DNA from: Microbacterium sp. MYb72
Lineage (GTDB): Bacteria > Actinomycetota > Actinomycetes > Actinomycetales > Microbacteriaceae
DNA length: 35,949 nt
Reading direction: 5' to 3'
Assembly (NCBI RefSeq): GCF_002979415.1
Contig: NZ_PCOT01000037.1
Coordinates: 1 to 35,949 of the forward strand
Below are positions 1 to 8,264 of this stretch, piece by piece. The notes beneath the pieces are model-generated. The model was not told the origin of the DNA. It did no database searches and saw nothing but the letters and a program-made list of their open reading frames with translations. The stretch's first letter is position 1, and each line of letters opens with the position of its first letter. The position numbers and the translations under genes were made by a program.

Positions 1-308
1 GGGGGCGGGACGATTCCGGCAGCCTCGCCGCTCGCATCGGCGTCGTCGAGCTGTTCGCGGATGACGCTCAGCGGCAGGTAGTGGTCGCGCTGCAGGGTGA
101 GCCCCAGGCGCAGCCGCTCGATGTCGGCGGTCGAGAACTTGCGGTATCCGGACTCGGTCCTGGACGGGGTGACGATCCCCTGCACTTCGAGGAAGCGCAG
201 CTTGCTGGAGGTCAGATCGGGGAACTCCGGCGTGAGCCGGGCGAGGACCTGACCGATGCTCAGCAGGCCCGCGGACGCAGACCGTTCGCGGGCGGGAGCG
301 GCCGCCAT
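1..308 (-). CDS. ftsR: MerR-family regulator, FtsR-like, 3' end outside window
   Basis: This is the first 102 codons of a MerR-type helix-turn-helix regulator; the rest lies left of the window. Read on the minus strand, the protein starts MAAAPARERS. It contains LLSIGQVLARLTPEF, then SSKLRFLEVQGIV and a GYRKFSTADIERLR stretch, which is the winged-helix core of MerR proteins that read tandem sites. The ATG at 308 overlaps the TGA of the FHA gene as TGATG, so the two are translationally coupled. The pair FHA (GarA/OdhI) followed by MerR is a conserved actinobacterial arrangement, and in Corynebacterium the MerR member was named FtsR for its effect on ftsZ. The family call is firm; the FtsR name rests on this synteny. 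Confidence 0.85.
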   Translation of the reverse strand, partial: MAAAPARERSASAGLLSIGQVLARLTPEFPDLTSSKLRFLEVQGIVTPSRTESGYRKFSTADIERLRLGLTLQRDHYLPLSVIREQLDDADASGEAAGIVPP

Positions 309-793
309 CAGTCGTTCGCCGCGACGCGGTCGAGCGGTGAAGCGAAGAAGTTCAGCCGGAACTTGCCGACGCGCAGCTCTGAGCCGTCGACGATGGGGCT
401 GCGGTCGACCCGCTCGCCGTTGACGTAGGTGCCGTTGAGCGACCGCTGGTCGATGATCTCGAAGGAGGTCCCCGTGCGGGTGATCTCGGCGTGACGGCGC
501 GACACGGTCACGTCGTCGAAGAAGATGTCGGCCTCCGGGTGACGGCCGACCGTGGTGACGTCGGTGTCGAGGAGGTAGCGGGCCCCTGCGAGAGCGCCGG
601 AGCGGACCAGCAGCAGGGCGGATCCCGACGGAAGGGAGGCGATGGCGCTCTGCTCCACGTCTGTGAGCTCCACGCCGAACGGCACGAAGGAAAGATCCGA
701 ATCGTGCCCGAACGTCTGCGTCACGTCGTGCTTCTGCTCACCGGAACGGTGAATCGCGGCGTCGCCGGCCGGTCGGCTGTCGTTGTCTGTCAC
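308..793 (-). CDS. odhI: FHA-domain phosphorylation switch protein (GarA/OdhI family)
   Basis: A 161-residue forkhead-associated protein. The FHA core is clear: GRHPEADIFFDDVTVSRRHA, then SLNGTYVNGERV and a GKFRLNFF end. The N-terminal tail carries DVTQTFGHD, placed like the kinase-targeted threonine pair of GarA/OdhI. In that family the unphosphorylated protein binds and inhibits the 2-oxoglutarate dehydrogenase complex, and phosphorylation by Ser/Thr kinases relieves this by intramolecular FHA binding. The start chosen is GTG at 793, because AGGAGGG lies 5 nt upstream; a longer frame to 868 lacks such a site. It is co-transcribed with the downstream MerR gene. Lipoamide dehydrogenase, a subunit of the same enzyme complex, lies 0.7 kb away on the other strand. 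Confidence 0.88.
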   Translation of the reverse strand: MTDNDSRPAGDAAIHRSGEQKHDVTQTFGHDSDLSFVPFGVELTDVEQSAIASLPSGSALLLVRSGALAGARYLLDTDVTTVGRHPEADIFFDDVTVSRRHAEITRTGTSFEIIDQRSLNGTYVNGERVDRSPIVDGSELRVGKFRLNFFASPLDRVAAND

Positions 794-892
794 TGTGCCC
801 TCCTGATCGTCCAGACTAACCGATCGAAGGCGGCCTCCGGGAGGTGCAGGTGCACTCAGCCATCCCATACGGAGGATTCATAGGCTGGAGCG

Positions 893-1525
893 GTGAAGAC
901 CACAGCTCGCAGCATCCCTCTCGCCCCCGCAGCGCTGGCGGCGGCCCTGCTCACCGCCTTCGTCGTGCTGTTCGCGCCGCTCTCCGCCTCGGCGCACGAT
1001 GCGCTCATCGCGTCATCCCCCGCCGCAGACGGCACGGTCGAGACGCTGCCCGGCGAGATCACCCTCACCTTCAGCGAGAAGCTGATCACCGGCGAGGGCG
1101 CGACCGAGGTCGTCGTGACGGATGCCGCCGGCGCCTCGGTGACCGACGGGCCCGCGACCGTGGACGGCGCCATCGTCACGCAGCCGCTCGCCGCCGAGGG
1201 CGACGCCGGGGTCTATCACGTCGTCTGGAAGATCGTCTCGAGCGACGGCCACCCGACCTCGGGCGAGTTCTCCTTCACCGTGACGACGAGCACGGTCACG
1301 GCCCCCACCGCCACGCCGACCGCCACCGCCTCCACGACACCGTCGGAGACCCCCGAGGCCGTCGCGACTCAGGCCCCGCAGGATGCCGTCGAGGGCGCGG
1401 ACCCGGTCGGGTTCTGGGTCCTCGGGATCGTCGGCGTCCTCGTCGTCGCGGCCGTCGTCATCGTGCTTCTTTCACGACGTGGAAACCGGCCTCCGGCCGG
1501 CTCAGACGCCCCCTCGGAACGATAG
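893..1525 (+). CDS. CopC-domain copper-binding exported protein
   Basis: A 210-residue secreted, membrane-anchored protein of the CopC/YobA family. Residues 1-34 form a signal peptide ending in SASA; cleavage there would leave a histidine (HDALIASSP) as the new N-terminus, the residue that ligates Cu(II) in CopC proteins. The CopC beta-sandwich follows with PGEITLTFSEKL and VYHVVWKIVSSDGHP, the latter holding the conserved SDGHP histidine. A Thr/Pro-rich linker (about 130-165) leads to one C-terminal membrane helix (WVLGIVGVLVVAAVV) and a short basic tail. Start is GTG at 893. No CopD or YcnI partner is adjacent. It ends 9 nt before lpd, so read-through into lpd is possible although the functions are unrelated. 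Confidence 0.85.
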   Translation: MKTTARSIPLAPAALAAALLTAFVVLFAPLSASAHDALIASSPAADGTVETLPGEITLTFSEKLITGEGATEVVVTDAAGASVTDGPATVDGAIVTQPLAAEGDAGVYHVVWKIVSSDGHPTSGEFSFTVTTSTVTAPTATPTATASTTPSETPEAVATQAPQDAVEGADPVGFWVLGIVGVLVVAAVVIVLLSRRGNRPPAGSDAPSER

Positions 1526-1534
1526 GCTGGGAGC

Positions 1535-2932
<1,398 letters not shown>

Positions 2933-2946
2933 TCGACGCAGGATCG

Positions 2947-2980
2947 AACGGGGTGACGACGGTTTCGTCGTCACCCCGTT
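2947..2980. terminator. Bidirectional hairpin terminator
   Basis: A perfect 15-bp inverted repeat (left arm from AACGGGGTGACGACG, right arm its exact complement) closes on a GTTT tetraloop. It sits between the convergent ends of lpd (2932) and the FAD hydroxylase gene (2990). There is no long T run on either side, which is common for terminators in high-GC actinobacteria. Confidence 0.85.
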
Positions 2981-2989
2981 CTGCGTCTA

Positions 2990-4096
2990 CTACAGGCGCC
3001 CCATCGTCAGGATGTCCGCCGTGCGCTCACGCAGCAGGGGCGCGCCGAGCGCCCGGATCAGGCCCTCCCGCACGCGGAGGGGCATCCCGCCGGCGGGGGC
3101 GCCCATCGACATGTAGAAGCGTGCTCGCCGCTGCACCCGCCCCGCCGCTCTGGCTCCGCGCCGCGCGAACTCCGACAGATCGGCGGCGCCCGACGCACTG
3201 ACGGATGCCGCGAGACGCTGCGCATCGATCCAGCCGAGATTCATCCCCTGACCGCCGATCGGACTGATCTCGTGAGCGGCGTCGCCGAGCAGCACGATGC
3301 GCCCTCCGACGACGACACGGTCGACCCGGTGCTGAGCGGCGTCGAACACGACGGGCGCCGGATCCGCTTCCAGCTCGGCGCCGACGCGCTGAGCGATCGC
3401 GGTCCGGAACGCGGAAGGATCGCCGAGACCCTGCCCGTCCTCGCGCAGCACCCATCGCCGCATGCCGCCCGGAAGCGGGAAGCTCTCCACCAGTCCCCCC
3501 GGCTCGCAGTGGAGGCGCGCACGATCTCCTCCTGACCGGTCGACGACGTCGGCCATGGCGTACGTCGCCGCTCCCGGACGCTGCGTCCACGAGAGCCCCA
3601 GACCGTCGCGCAGGCCGCTGCGCACTCCGTCGGCGACGATGACCAACGACGCGGTGAGCTCTTCACGGGCGCCATCGGACTCAGTGACGACCCGCACGCG
3701 ATCGCGCTCCCCCCGCATATCGACGACGGCGCACCCGAGGCGGAGAGCGTCGGGCGCGAGCCCCTCGAGCCGTTCCGCGAGCAGCGCCCCGGTCCGACGC
3801 TGCGGAAGGATCAGGACCCGCCGCCCCTCGGCGAAGTCGACGGAGGCGAGCATCCGGCCCCGACTGAGAACGTCGCCTCCGCGGAGCGCCAGCGCCTCCG
3901 CGCGCACCGCGTCTCCGACACCTGCCGCATCGAGCGCACCGAGGCCGGCCGGGTGGATCCCGATCGCCCTGTTGCGCGGGTCCGGCCCCTCCCGCTTCTC
4001 ACGCACCGCCACGTCGAGCCCGCGCCGGATCAGCAGACACGCTGCGAGGAGACCCACCGGACCCGCGCCGACCACGACGGCATCGTGGTCAGGCAT
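2990..4096 (-). CDS. FAD-dependent hydroxylase, SrsC-like tailoring enzyme of the type III PKS operon
   Basis: A 368-residue class A flavoprotein monooxygenase (PF01494 type). It has the N-terminal Rossmann motif VVVGAGPVGLLAA (GxGxxG at 10-15), the DG motif VIVADGVRSGLRDG, and the GD motif LLGDAAHEISPIGGQGMNLG, which contacts both FAD and NAD(P)H. It is the last gene of a three-gene operon and overlaps the methyltransferase by 8 nt. By analogy with Streptomyces griseus SrsC, which hydroxylates alkylresorcinols to quinol/quinone lipids, it probably oxidises the aromatic product of the synthase two genes upstream. Oxidation of another polyketide ring is possible. Confidence 0.82.
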   Translation of the reverse strand: MPDHDAVVVGAGPVGLLAACLLIRRGLDVAVREKREGPDPRNRAIGIHPAGLGALDAAGVGDAVRAEALALRGGDVLSRGRMLASVDFAEGRRVLILPQRRTGALLAERLEGLAPDALRLGCAVVDMRGERDRVRVVTESDGAREELTASLVIVADGVRSGLRDGLGLSWTQRPGAATYAMADVVDRSGGDRARLHCEPGGLVESFPLPGGMRRWVLREDGQGLGDPSAFRTAIAQRVGAELEADPAPVVFDAAQHRVDRVVVGGRIVLLGDAAHEISPIGGQGMNLGWIDAQRLAASVSASGAADLSEFARRGARAAGRVQRRARFYMSMGAPAGGMPLRVREGLIRALGAPLLRERTADILTMGRL

Positions 4097-4805
4097 CCGC
4101 CGCGTCCCATCTCAGCTCGATCCGTGCGGGCAGACGCCGACGCACCAGCCACCCAGGAGGGGCGACCGCGACCAGCTCCCGCGGCGAGTAGGAGCGGCGG
4201 ATGCTGGTGAGGCCGTCGGCGCGGATGAACGATCCAGCGAGCAGGTTCCGCGAGAACGGCAGGGTGGATGCCGCGAACAGCGCATAGGCCGTCCGGCTGC
4301 GCGCGATGTCGCCGTGCACCACGACCCCGCCCTCTCCGACGAGCTGCCTGGTCTCCCGGAGCAGCTGCTGCAGCTCACCCGGTTCGAGGTGGTGCAGCAG
4401 ATGATTGGACAGGACGACGTCGAAGACCTCGCCGTCGCGCACGAGCTCGGCCGTGAGCGCGCAGCGGTACCGCACGCCCGCACCGCCGTCATGCGCCTGC
4501 GCCCACCGGGTCGCCCTGCCGTCGGCGTCGAGAGCCGTGATGTCGGCATCCAGCCGGTCGCGGCGGAGACGAGCCGCGAGCCCGCGGCAGAGGTCGCCGC
4601 CGCCGGATCCCACGTCGAGTATCCGCAGAGGTCGCTGTCGGGCTCGCGGACGGATGTCGCGGCGGTACAGCGCTCCAGGACCGGAGACGACACGGTTCAC
4701 CATCTCGAAGCGCAGATAGGTGCGCTCCAGCATCCGCTGGTCCGCCTCGGGGTCGTCCATCAGCTCCCTGGCGTCGACGGCCCTGGCCGAGAGGTCGGGG
4801 CTCAT
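4089..4805 (-). CDS. SAM-dependent methyltransferase, SrsB-like
   Basis: A 238-residue class I methyltransferase. Motif I is ILDVGSGGGDLC, followed by an acidic strand-2 end (ITALDADGRA) and the motif-IV region FDVVLSNHLLHHL. The start is ATG at 4805, which shares ATGA with the synthase stop; a reading frame open further upstream only runs antisense-like through the synthase gene. Position between a type III PKS and an FAD hydroxylase mirrors srsB, whose product methylates the phenolic hydroxyl of alkylresorcinols. The methyl acceptor here is inferred from that context only; C- or O-methylation cannot be told from sequence. Confidence 0.85.
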   Translation of the reverse strand: MSPDLSARAVDARELMDDPEADQRMLERTYLRFEMVNRVVSGPGALYRRDIRPRARQRPLRILDVGSGGGDLCRGLAARLRRDRLDADITALDADGRATRWAQAHDGGAGVRYRCALTAELVRDGEVFDVVLSNHLLHHLEPGELQQLLRETRQLVGEGGVVVHGDIARSRTAYALFAASTLPFSRNLLAGSFIRADGLTSIRRSYSPRELVAVAPPGWLVRRRLPARIELRWDAADA

Positions 4806-5962
4806 GACCCCTCGGGGGACTCGACCGTCATCAGTGCGCTCTCCGCGGTGAGCCCCGGTCCGAACGCCATGGCAGCGACGCGGTCGCCGTCGCGGGAGTC
4901 CTCCTGCTCCAGGATGCTCCTCAGCACGAACAGCACGGTCGCGCTCGACATGTTGCCGTTCACCCTGAGCACCTCTCTCGCCGGGTGCAGCTGGACATCG
5001 CTCAGGTGCAGCCGCTCCTGCACGCGGTCGAGGATGCTGCGGCCTCCGGGGTGGATCGCCCAGTGCTGCACGGCCTCGGAGACCTCTCCGCCATCGTAGG
5101 CCTCGAGCAGCTCCTGCTCGCCCGCGTACAGCGGTCGCAGGGCGCCGATGATCGCCTCCCCGATGATCTGCGGGACCGCGGTGGAGAGGATCATCTCGAA
5201 GCCGTTGTCTCCGATGGTCCAGGCCATGTCCTTCTCCCCCTCGGGGGCGATGGCCGTGTGGAATCGGTCGAGCCTGAGCGCCGTCACCGGCGTGGGCAGG
5301 TCGCGCGCGGTGACGATGCCCGCGGCGGCCCCGTCTGCGAACAGCGACGACGCCACGATCGTGTCGGGGTCCTCCGAGGAGCGCAGGTGCAGCGTGCACA
5401 GCTCGACGCTGACCACGAGGACCACCGCCTCGGGGTCCGCGGCGCAGAACTGGCTCGCCGCTCGCAGCGCCGGCATCGACGCGTAGCAGCCCATGAAGCC
5501 GAGGTGGTACCGCTGCACCCCGTCGGGGAGACCGAGCGCCCTGACGATCTCGTACTCAGGGCCTGGCGCGTGGAAGCCGGTGCAGGACACGGTGACCACG
5601 TGGGTGATATCGGCCGCCTCGATGTCGGGATCGACCGCGATGGCGCGCCGGGCGACCTCGACGAACAGCCGCGAGGCCTCGCGGACGTACCGCTCGTTGC
5701 GCTCCCGGGTGCCAGGGGACAGCAGACGCCCGCTCGCCCGATCGAAGAACACCGGGTCGGCGACGTCGGCCGTCAGCGACAGCTCGTCGATCACCGTGTG
5801 GCGGGTGTCGATGCCGGAGCCGTTGAACGAGGCCCCGACGATGCGCTGCGCCAGCCGTCCGATGTCGGGCTGGGCGGCGAAGACGTCGCGCACCTCGTCC
5901 TGCACGAGGAGGGTGTCGGGGACGATCGTCTGCAGGGAACGGAGCCTGGCGGGTGGGCGCAT
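4802..5962 (-). CDS. Type III polyketide synthase (chalcone/alkylresorcinol synthase family)
   Basis: A 386-residue homodimeric-type condensing enzyme. The Cys-His-Asn triad is intact: Cys127 in VSCTGFHAPG, His304 in WAIHPGGRS and Asn337 in VNGNMSSAT. The closing AMAFGPGLT matches the family GFGPG loop. These enzymes extend an acyl-CoA starter with malonyl-CoA and cyclise it. With the downstream methyltransferase and flavoprotein, the best-matching known system is srsABC of Streptomyces griseus, which makes phenolic lipids that enter the membrane. The start at 5962 is preferred because the family motif SLQTIVP begins at residue 9. No convincing Shine-Dalgarno site precedes it, and the ATG lies inside an inverted repeat (5956-5983). 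Starter chain length is not predictable here. Confidence 0.93.
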   Translation of the reverse strand: MRPPARLRSLQTIVPDTLLVQDEVRDVFAAQPDIGRLAQRIVGASFNGSGIDTRHTVIDELSLTADVADPVFFDRASGRLLSPGTRERNERYVREASRLFVEVARRAIAVDPDIEAADITHVVTVSCTGFHAPGPEYEIVRALGLPDGVQRYHLGFMGCYASMPALRAASQFCAADPEAVVLVVSVELCTLHLRSSEDPDTIVASSLFADGAAAGIVTARDLPTPVTALRLDRFHTAIAPEGEKDMAWTIGDNGFEMILSTAVPQIIGEAIIGALRPLYAGEQELLEAYDGGEVSEAVQHWAIHPGGRSILDRVQERLHLSDVQLHPAREVLRVNGNMSSATVLFVLRSILEQEDSRDGDRVAAMAFGPGLTAESALMTVESPEGS

Positions 5963-5983
5963 GCTGTCACTCAAGCATGCGCC
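5956..5983. promoter_or_regulatory. Perfect inverted repeat over the PKS start codon
   Basis: Two perfect 10-nt arms (GGCGCATGCT and AGCATGCGCC) are separated by 8 nt. The synthase ATG (5962-5960, minus strand) lies inside the promoter-distal arm. In RNA it would form a GC-rich hairpin that buries the start codon; in DNA it could be an operator. Either would control the three-gene operon. The symmetry is seen directly; the function is inferred. Confidence 0.5.
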
Positions 5984-6014
5984 GGGTCCGCGCGGAAGGG
6001 GGTTGCGCTCGCCC

Positions 6015-6647
6015 TCAGAACCCCAGTGCGCGCGCGAGCTTCGAGCCGGATGCCGCGTCGCGACCACCGGCGGCGAAGATCGCCCTCTCCGCGGCGGCGA
6101 ACAGCCCCTCCCGCCCCTCGGGATCGTCGGGGGCTGCGGAGCCGAGTTCCAGCTCCCACTCCCGCCACTCGCGCTGCACTCCGTGGCGGAGGTCGGTCGC
6201 CCTGACCCTGTCGTCCACGAACTCGGCGACGACGCCGGCCGGCCCCGTGAGCAGATAGGCCGTGCGGCTGTTCTCGATGCGCGCGAGGGGTGTCAGCTCC
6301 GCGGTGGTCCACCGCGCGAGAGCAGCGGAGACGGCGTCCGGGATGCCGTCATCTTCGCCGAGCGGCCAGCCGATCTCCAGCCGACCGTCGCCCTCGCGGG
6401 GTCCCTTGATGTGCCAGCCCGCGTCGGGCCCGCCCGTGCGACGTCGCAGCGCCACGCCGGATCGGGAGAGGGCGGCGTCGGCCGTGTCGAGGTAGCGCGC
6501 GTCGAGCTCGCGCAGCTCTCCCTCCGACACCGCGTCGACTCCGGGGATGTCCCGCCAGTCGGGCAGCGTCGTGTCCGCGTCGACGTCGTACTTGCGCTCG
6601 ACCTCGACGGTGCGCGAGGGCTCGGATCCGGACGGCGCCTCAGACAT
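6015..6647 (-). CDS. CYTH-domain protein
   Basis: A 210-residue protein of the CyaB/thiamine-triphosphatase (CYTH) superfamily. The signature ExExK is at residues 15-19 (EVERKYDV), and the tunnel-fold strands carry paired charged residues such as ARYLDT, GVALRRRTGG, GWHIKGPRE and AEFVDDRV. The family binds triphosphates or phosphate-rich ligands with a divalent metal. Actinobacterial CYTH proteins commonly occur alone or with a CHAD domain; there is no CHAD domain here. The start overlaps the end of the upstream small gene by 8 nt. Substrate is unknown; triphosphatase activity is plausible. Confidence 0.85.
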   Translation of the reverse strand: MSEAPSGSEPSRTVEVERKYDVDADTTLPDWRDIPGVDAVSEGELRELDARYLDTADAALSRSGVALRRRTGGPDAGWHIKGPREGDGRLEIGWPLGEDDGIPDAVSAALARWTTAELTPLARIENSRTAYLLTGPAGVVAEFVDDRVRATDLRHGVQREWREWELELGSAAPDDPEGREGLFAAAERAIFAAGGRDAASGSKLARALGF

Positions 6648-6852
6648 CCGCGGGATTGATGTCCTCGAGGGACTCGTCGTACCAGTAGTCGATCTCGGTG
6701 GGGCCGTCGTGCGAACCGGTGTTCTGCGGTTCGCCCCGTCGGTTGTACACCACCTGGGTCTCGCTGTAGGGGACGATCAGCTTGTCGTCCGCGTCGCCGA
6801 GGGGGATGATCTGCCCGTCCAGCGGGCCGCCGTGGAGTCGTGCGAGTGCCAT
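6640..6852 (-). CDS. Small conserved protein of unknown function
   Basis: A 70-residue acidic protein with the look of a small beta domain: LARLHGGPLDGQIIPLG, then VPYSETQVVYNRRG and a C-terminal DYWYDESLED. I recognise the GGPLDG start as typical of small hypothetical proteins in Microbacteriaceae and phages but know no function. It lies 4 nt downstream of the prepilin peptidase gene and overlaps the CYTH gene by 8 nt, so it is co-transcribed with both. No signal peptide or membrane segment is present. Confidence 0.65.
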   Translation of the reverse strand: MALARLHGGPLDGQIIPLGDADDKLIVPYSETQVVYNRRGEPQNTGSHDGPTEIDYWYDESLEDINPADV

Positions 6853-6856
6853 GTGC

Positions 6857-7360
6857 TCACCCTAGCGCCGTCACCGTCGGCAGGGGCGCCCACGTCACGG
6901 CGATGCCGAGAAGCGCCCCGAGCAGCATCCACGGACCGAAGGCGATGCGCGTGGCCCCGTCCGCCCTGCGCAGCGCCATCAGCACCAGGGCGTACAGCGC
7001 GGCGAGGACGAAGGCGGATGCCGCCCCCGCGGCGAGCGCGGTCCACCCGTGCCACCCCAGCACCAGGCCGATGAGGGCGGCGAGCTTCACGTCGCCGCCG
7101 CCCATCCCCGACCTTCCGAGGATCCGCAGCGCCGCGTAGAAGCCGCCGAGGAGCACCATCCCCCACCCGGCGCGGATGAGCGCCGCGCTCTCCCCCGTGA
7201 GCATCGCCTCGGTCGCCGCGAGCAGCGCGGCCCCCGCCAGGGTCGGCAGCACGATGCGGTTCGGCAGTCGATGCGTGCGGGCGTCGATCACGGCGAGCGC
7301 GACGGCGATGACGAGGAGGGCCGCGTGGGCGAGCACCACGAGCACAGTGCGGAGATCCAT
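6857..7360 (-). CDS. Prepilin peptidase (A24 family, TadV/PilD peptidase domain only)
   Basis: A 167-residue integral membrane aspartyl protease. The two catalytic aspartates are in the family contexts: Asp26 in VIDARTHRLPN and Asp90 in GMGGGDVKLAA. About six hydrophobic helices are visible. It lacks the N-terminal methylase domain of full-length PilD and matches the short form used for Flp/Tad-type or type IV-like prepilins. No pilin genes are present in this window, so its substrates lie elsewhere. It is divergent from imuA with about 150 nt between them. Confidence 0.85.
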   Translation of the reverse strand: MDLRTVLVVLAHAALLVIAVALAVIDARTHRLPNRIVLPTLAGAALLAATEAMLTGESAALIRAGWGMVLLGGFYAALRILGRSGMGGGDVKLAALIGLVLGWHGWTALAAGAASAFVLAALYALVLMALRRADGATRIAFGPWMLLGALLGIAVTWAPLPTVTALG

Positions 7361-7488
7361 GTCGGAAGGCTAGGCGAGCGGGAGCACCCGCGCCCGACCC
7401 CTGTGGAGAACCTCGGTTGCACCTGTTCTCCGGCATCGCGCGTCATGTCCGACGTTCGAACTATCGTCATCACGTCACCTTGTTTTAT

Positions 7489-7504
7489 TCGTATATATGT
7501 TCGA
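7489..7504 (+). promoter_or_regulatory. LexA (SOS) box upstream of imuA-imuB-dnaE2
   Basis: TCGTATATATGTTCGA matches the Gram-positive/actinobacterial LexA box TCGAACATATGTTCGA at 14 of 16 positions. The right half (GTTCGA) and the ATAT centre are exact; the two mismatches are in the left half. It ends 10 nt before the imuA ATG, where LexA would block transcription or early elongation. DNA-damage control of this cassette is established in mycobacteria and other bacteria. Confidence 0.75.
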
Positions 7505-7514
7505 GGATGGATGC

Positions 7515-8264
7515 ATGGGTCAGTCCGCCGATGTCCGCGCCGTGGAGGTGCTGCGGCTGCGCCGTGAGATCAGCCGGATGCAGCGCCGCCGCAGCGAGCA
7601 TCCGCTGCTCCCCCTCGACCCCGCGCTCTCCTCCCTGTTGCCGGAGGAGGGCCTGCTGACGGGCAGCGCCTACACCGTCTCCCCGTCCCCGTCCCTCGTG
7701 CTCGCCCTCCTCAGCGCGGCATCGCAGAAGGGGCACTGGTGCGCGGTGATCGGCATGCCGACGCTCGGCGTGGAGGCGGCATCCGCCTTCGGCATCGATC
7801 TCGCCCGACTGATCCTCGTTCCGGCTCCCGGCGATCGCTGGCTGGCCGCGACCTCCGCCCTCGCCGAGGTCGTCCCGCTGATCGTCGTGCAGCCCGGCTC
7901 CCGTGTGCGCGATGCCGACGTCTCACGCCTGAGCGCCCGACTGCGAGACCGCGGCACCACGCTGCTCGTCGCCGAGTCCGCCGCGTTCGGTCTCTGGCCG
8001 CAGAGCGAGGGCAGCATCCGTCTCCACGATCAGCACTGGCACGGGCTCGGCGCCGGCTGGGGCCTGCTCTCCGACTGCACGGCGACGGTGACGGCGCAGA
8101 CCAGACGGAGCCCCGCGCCGTCGAGCGTGCTGGTGCGGCTGCCGGGGAGCAGCGGCGCCATCGAGACCGTGTCGCCGCCCCCCTCTCTCACCGCGCTGCC
8201 TCCCCTGCGCGACAGGACCGCAGATGCTCCCGCCGATGAGGCGTCCTGGGCGGTGGCGGGATGA
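7515..8264 (+). CDS. imuA: ImuA-type SOS mutagenesis protein
   Basis: A 249-residue protein of the RecA-like ImuA/ImuA' family, the first gene of the translesion cassette. Its place directly before imuB and dnaE2, with ATGA overlap to imuB at 8261-8264, is the main evidence, together with the degenerate RecA-like core (LVLALLSAASQKGHWCAVIGMP, then LAEVVPLIVVQPGSR and TTLLVAESAAFGLW). A proper P-loop is not seen, as is usual for actinobacterial members. ATG 7515 is preferred over the in-frame ATG 7497, because GAGG lies 8 nt upstream and 7497 falls inside the LexA box. In mycobacteria ImuA' and ImuB act as accessory factors to the DnaE2 polymerase. Confidence 0.85.
   Translation: MGQSADVRAVEVLRLRREISRMQRRRSEHPLLPLDPALSSLLPEEGLLTGSAYTVSPSPSLVLALLSAASQKGHWCAVIGMPTLGVEAASAFGIDLARLILVPAPGDRWLAATSALAEVVPLIVVQPGSRVRDADVSRLSARLRDRGTTLLVAESAAFGLWPQSEGSIRLHDQHWHGLGAGWGLLSDCTATVTAQTRRSPAPSSVLVRLPGSSGAIETVSPPPSLTALPPLRDRTADAPADEASWAVAG

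Noticed and set aside
4806..5399. N-terminal extension of the methyltransferase frame
   Set aside because: It lies wholly inside the synthase gene in another frame and is Arg/Gly-rich; the ATGA-coupled start at 4805 fits the family.
7456..7471. Second LexA-like site (TCGAAC half)
   Set aside because: Only the left half matches; the right half (GTCATC) is poor, so it is not called beside the better box at 7489-7504.
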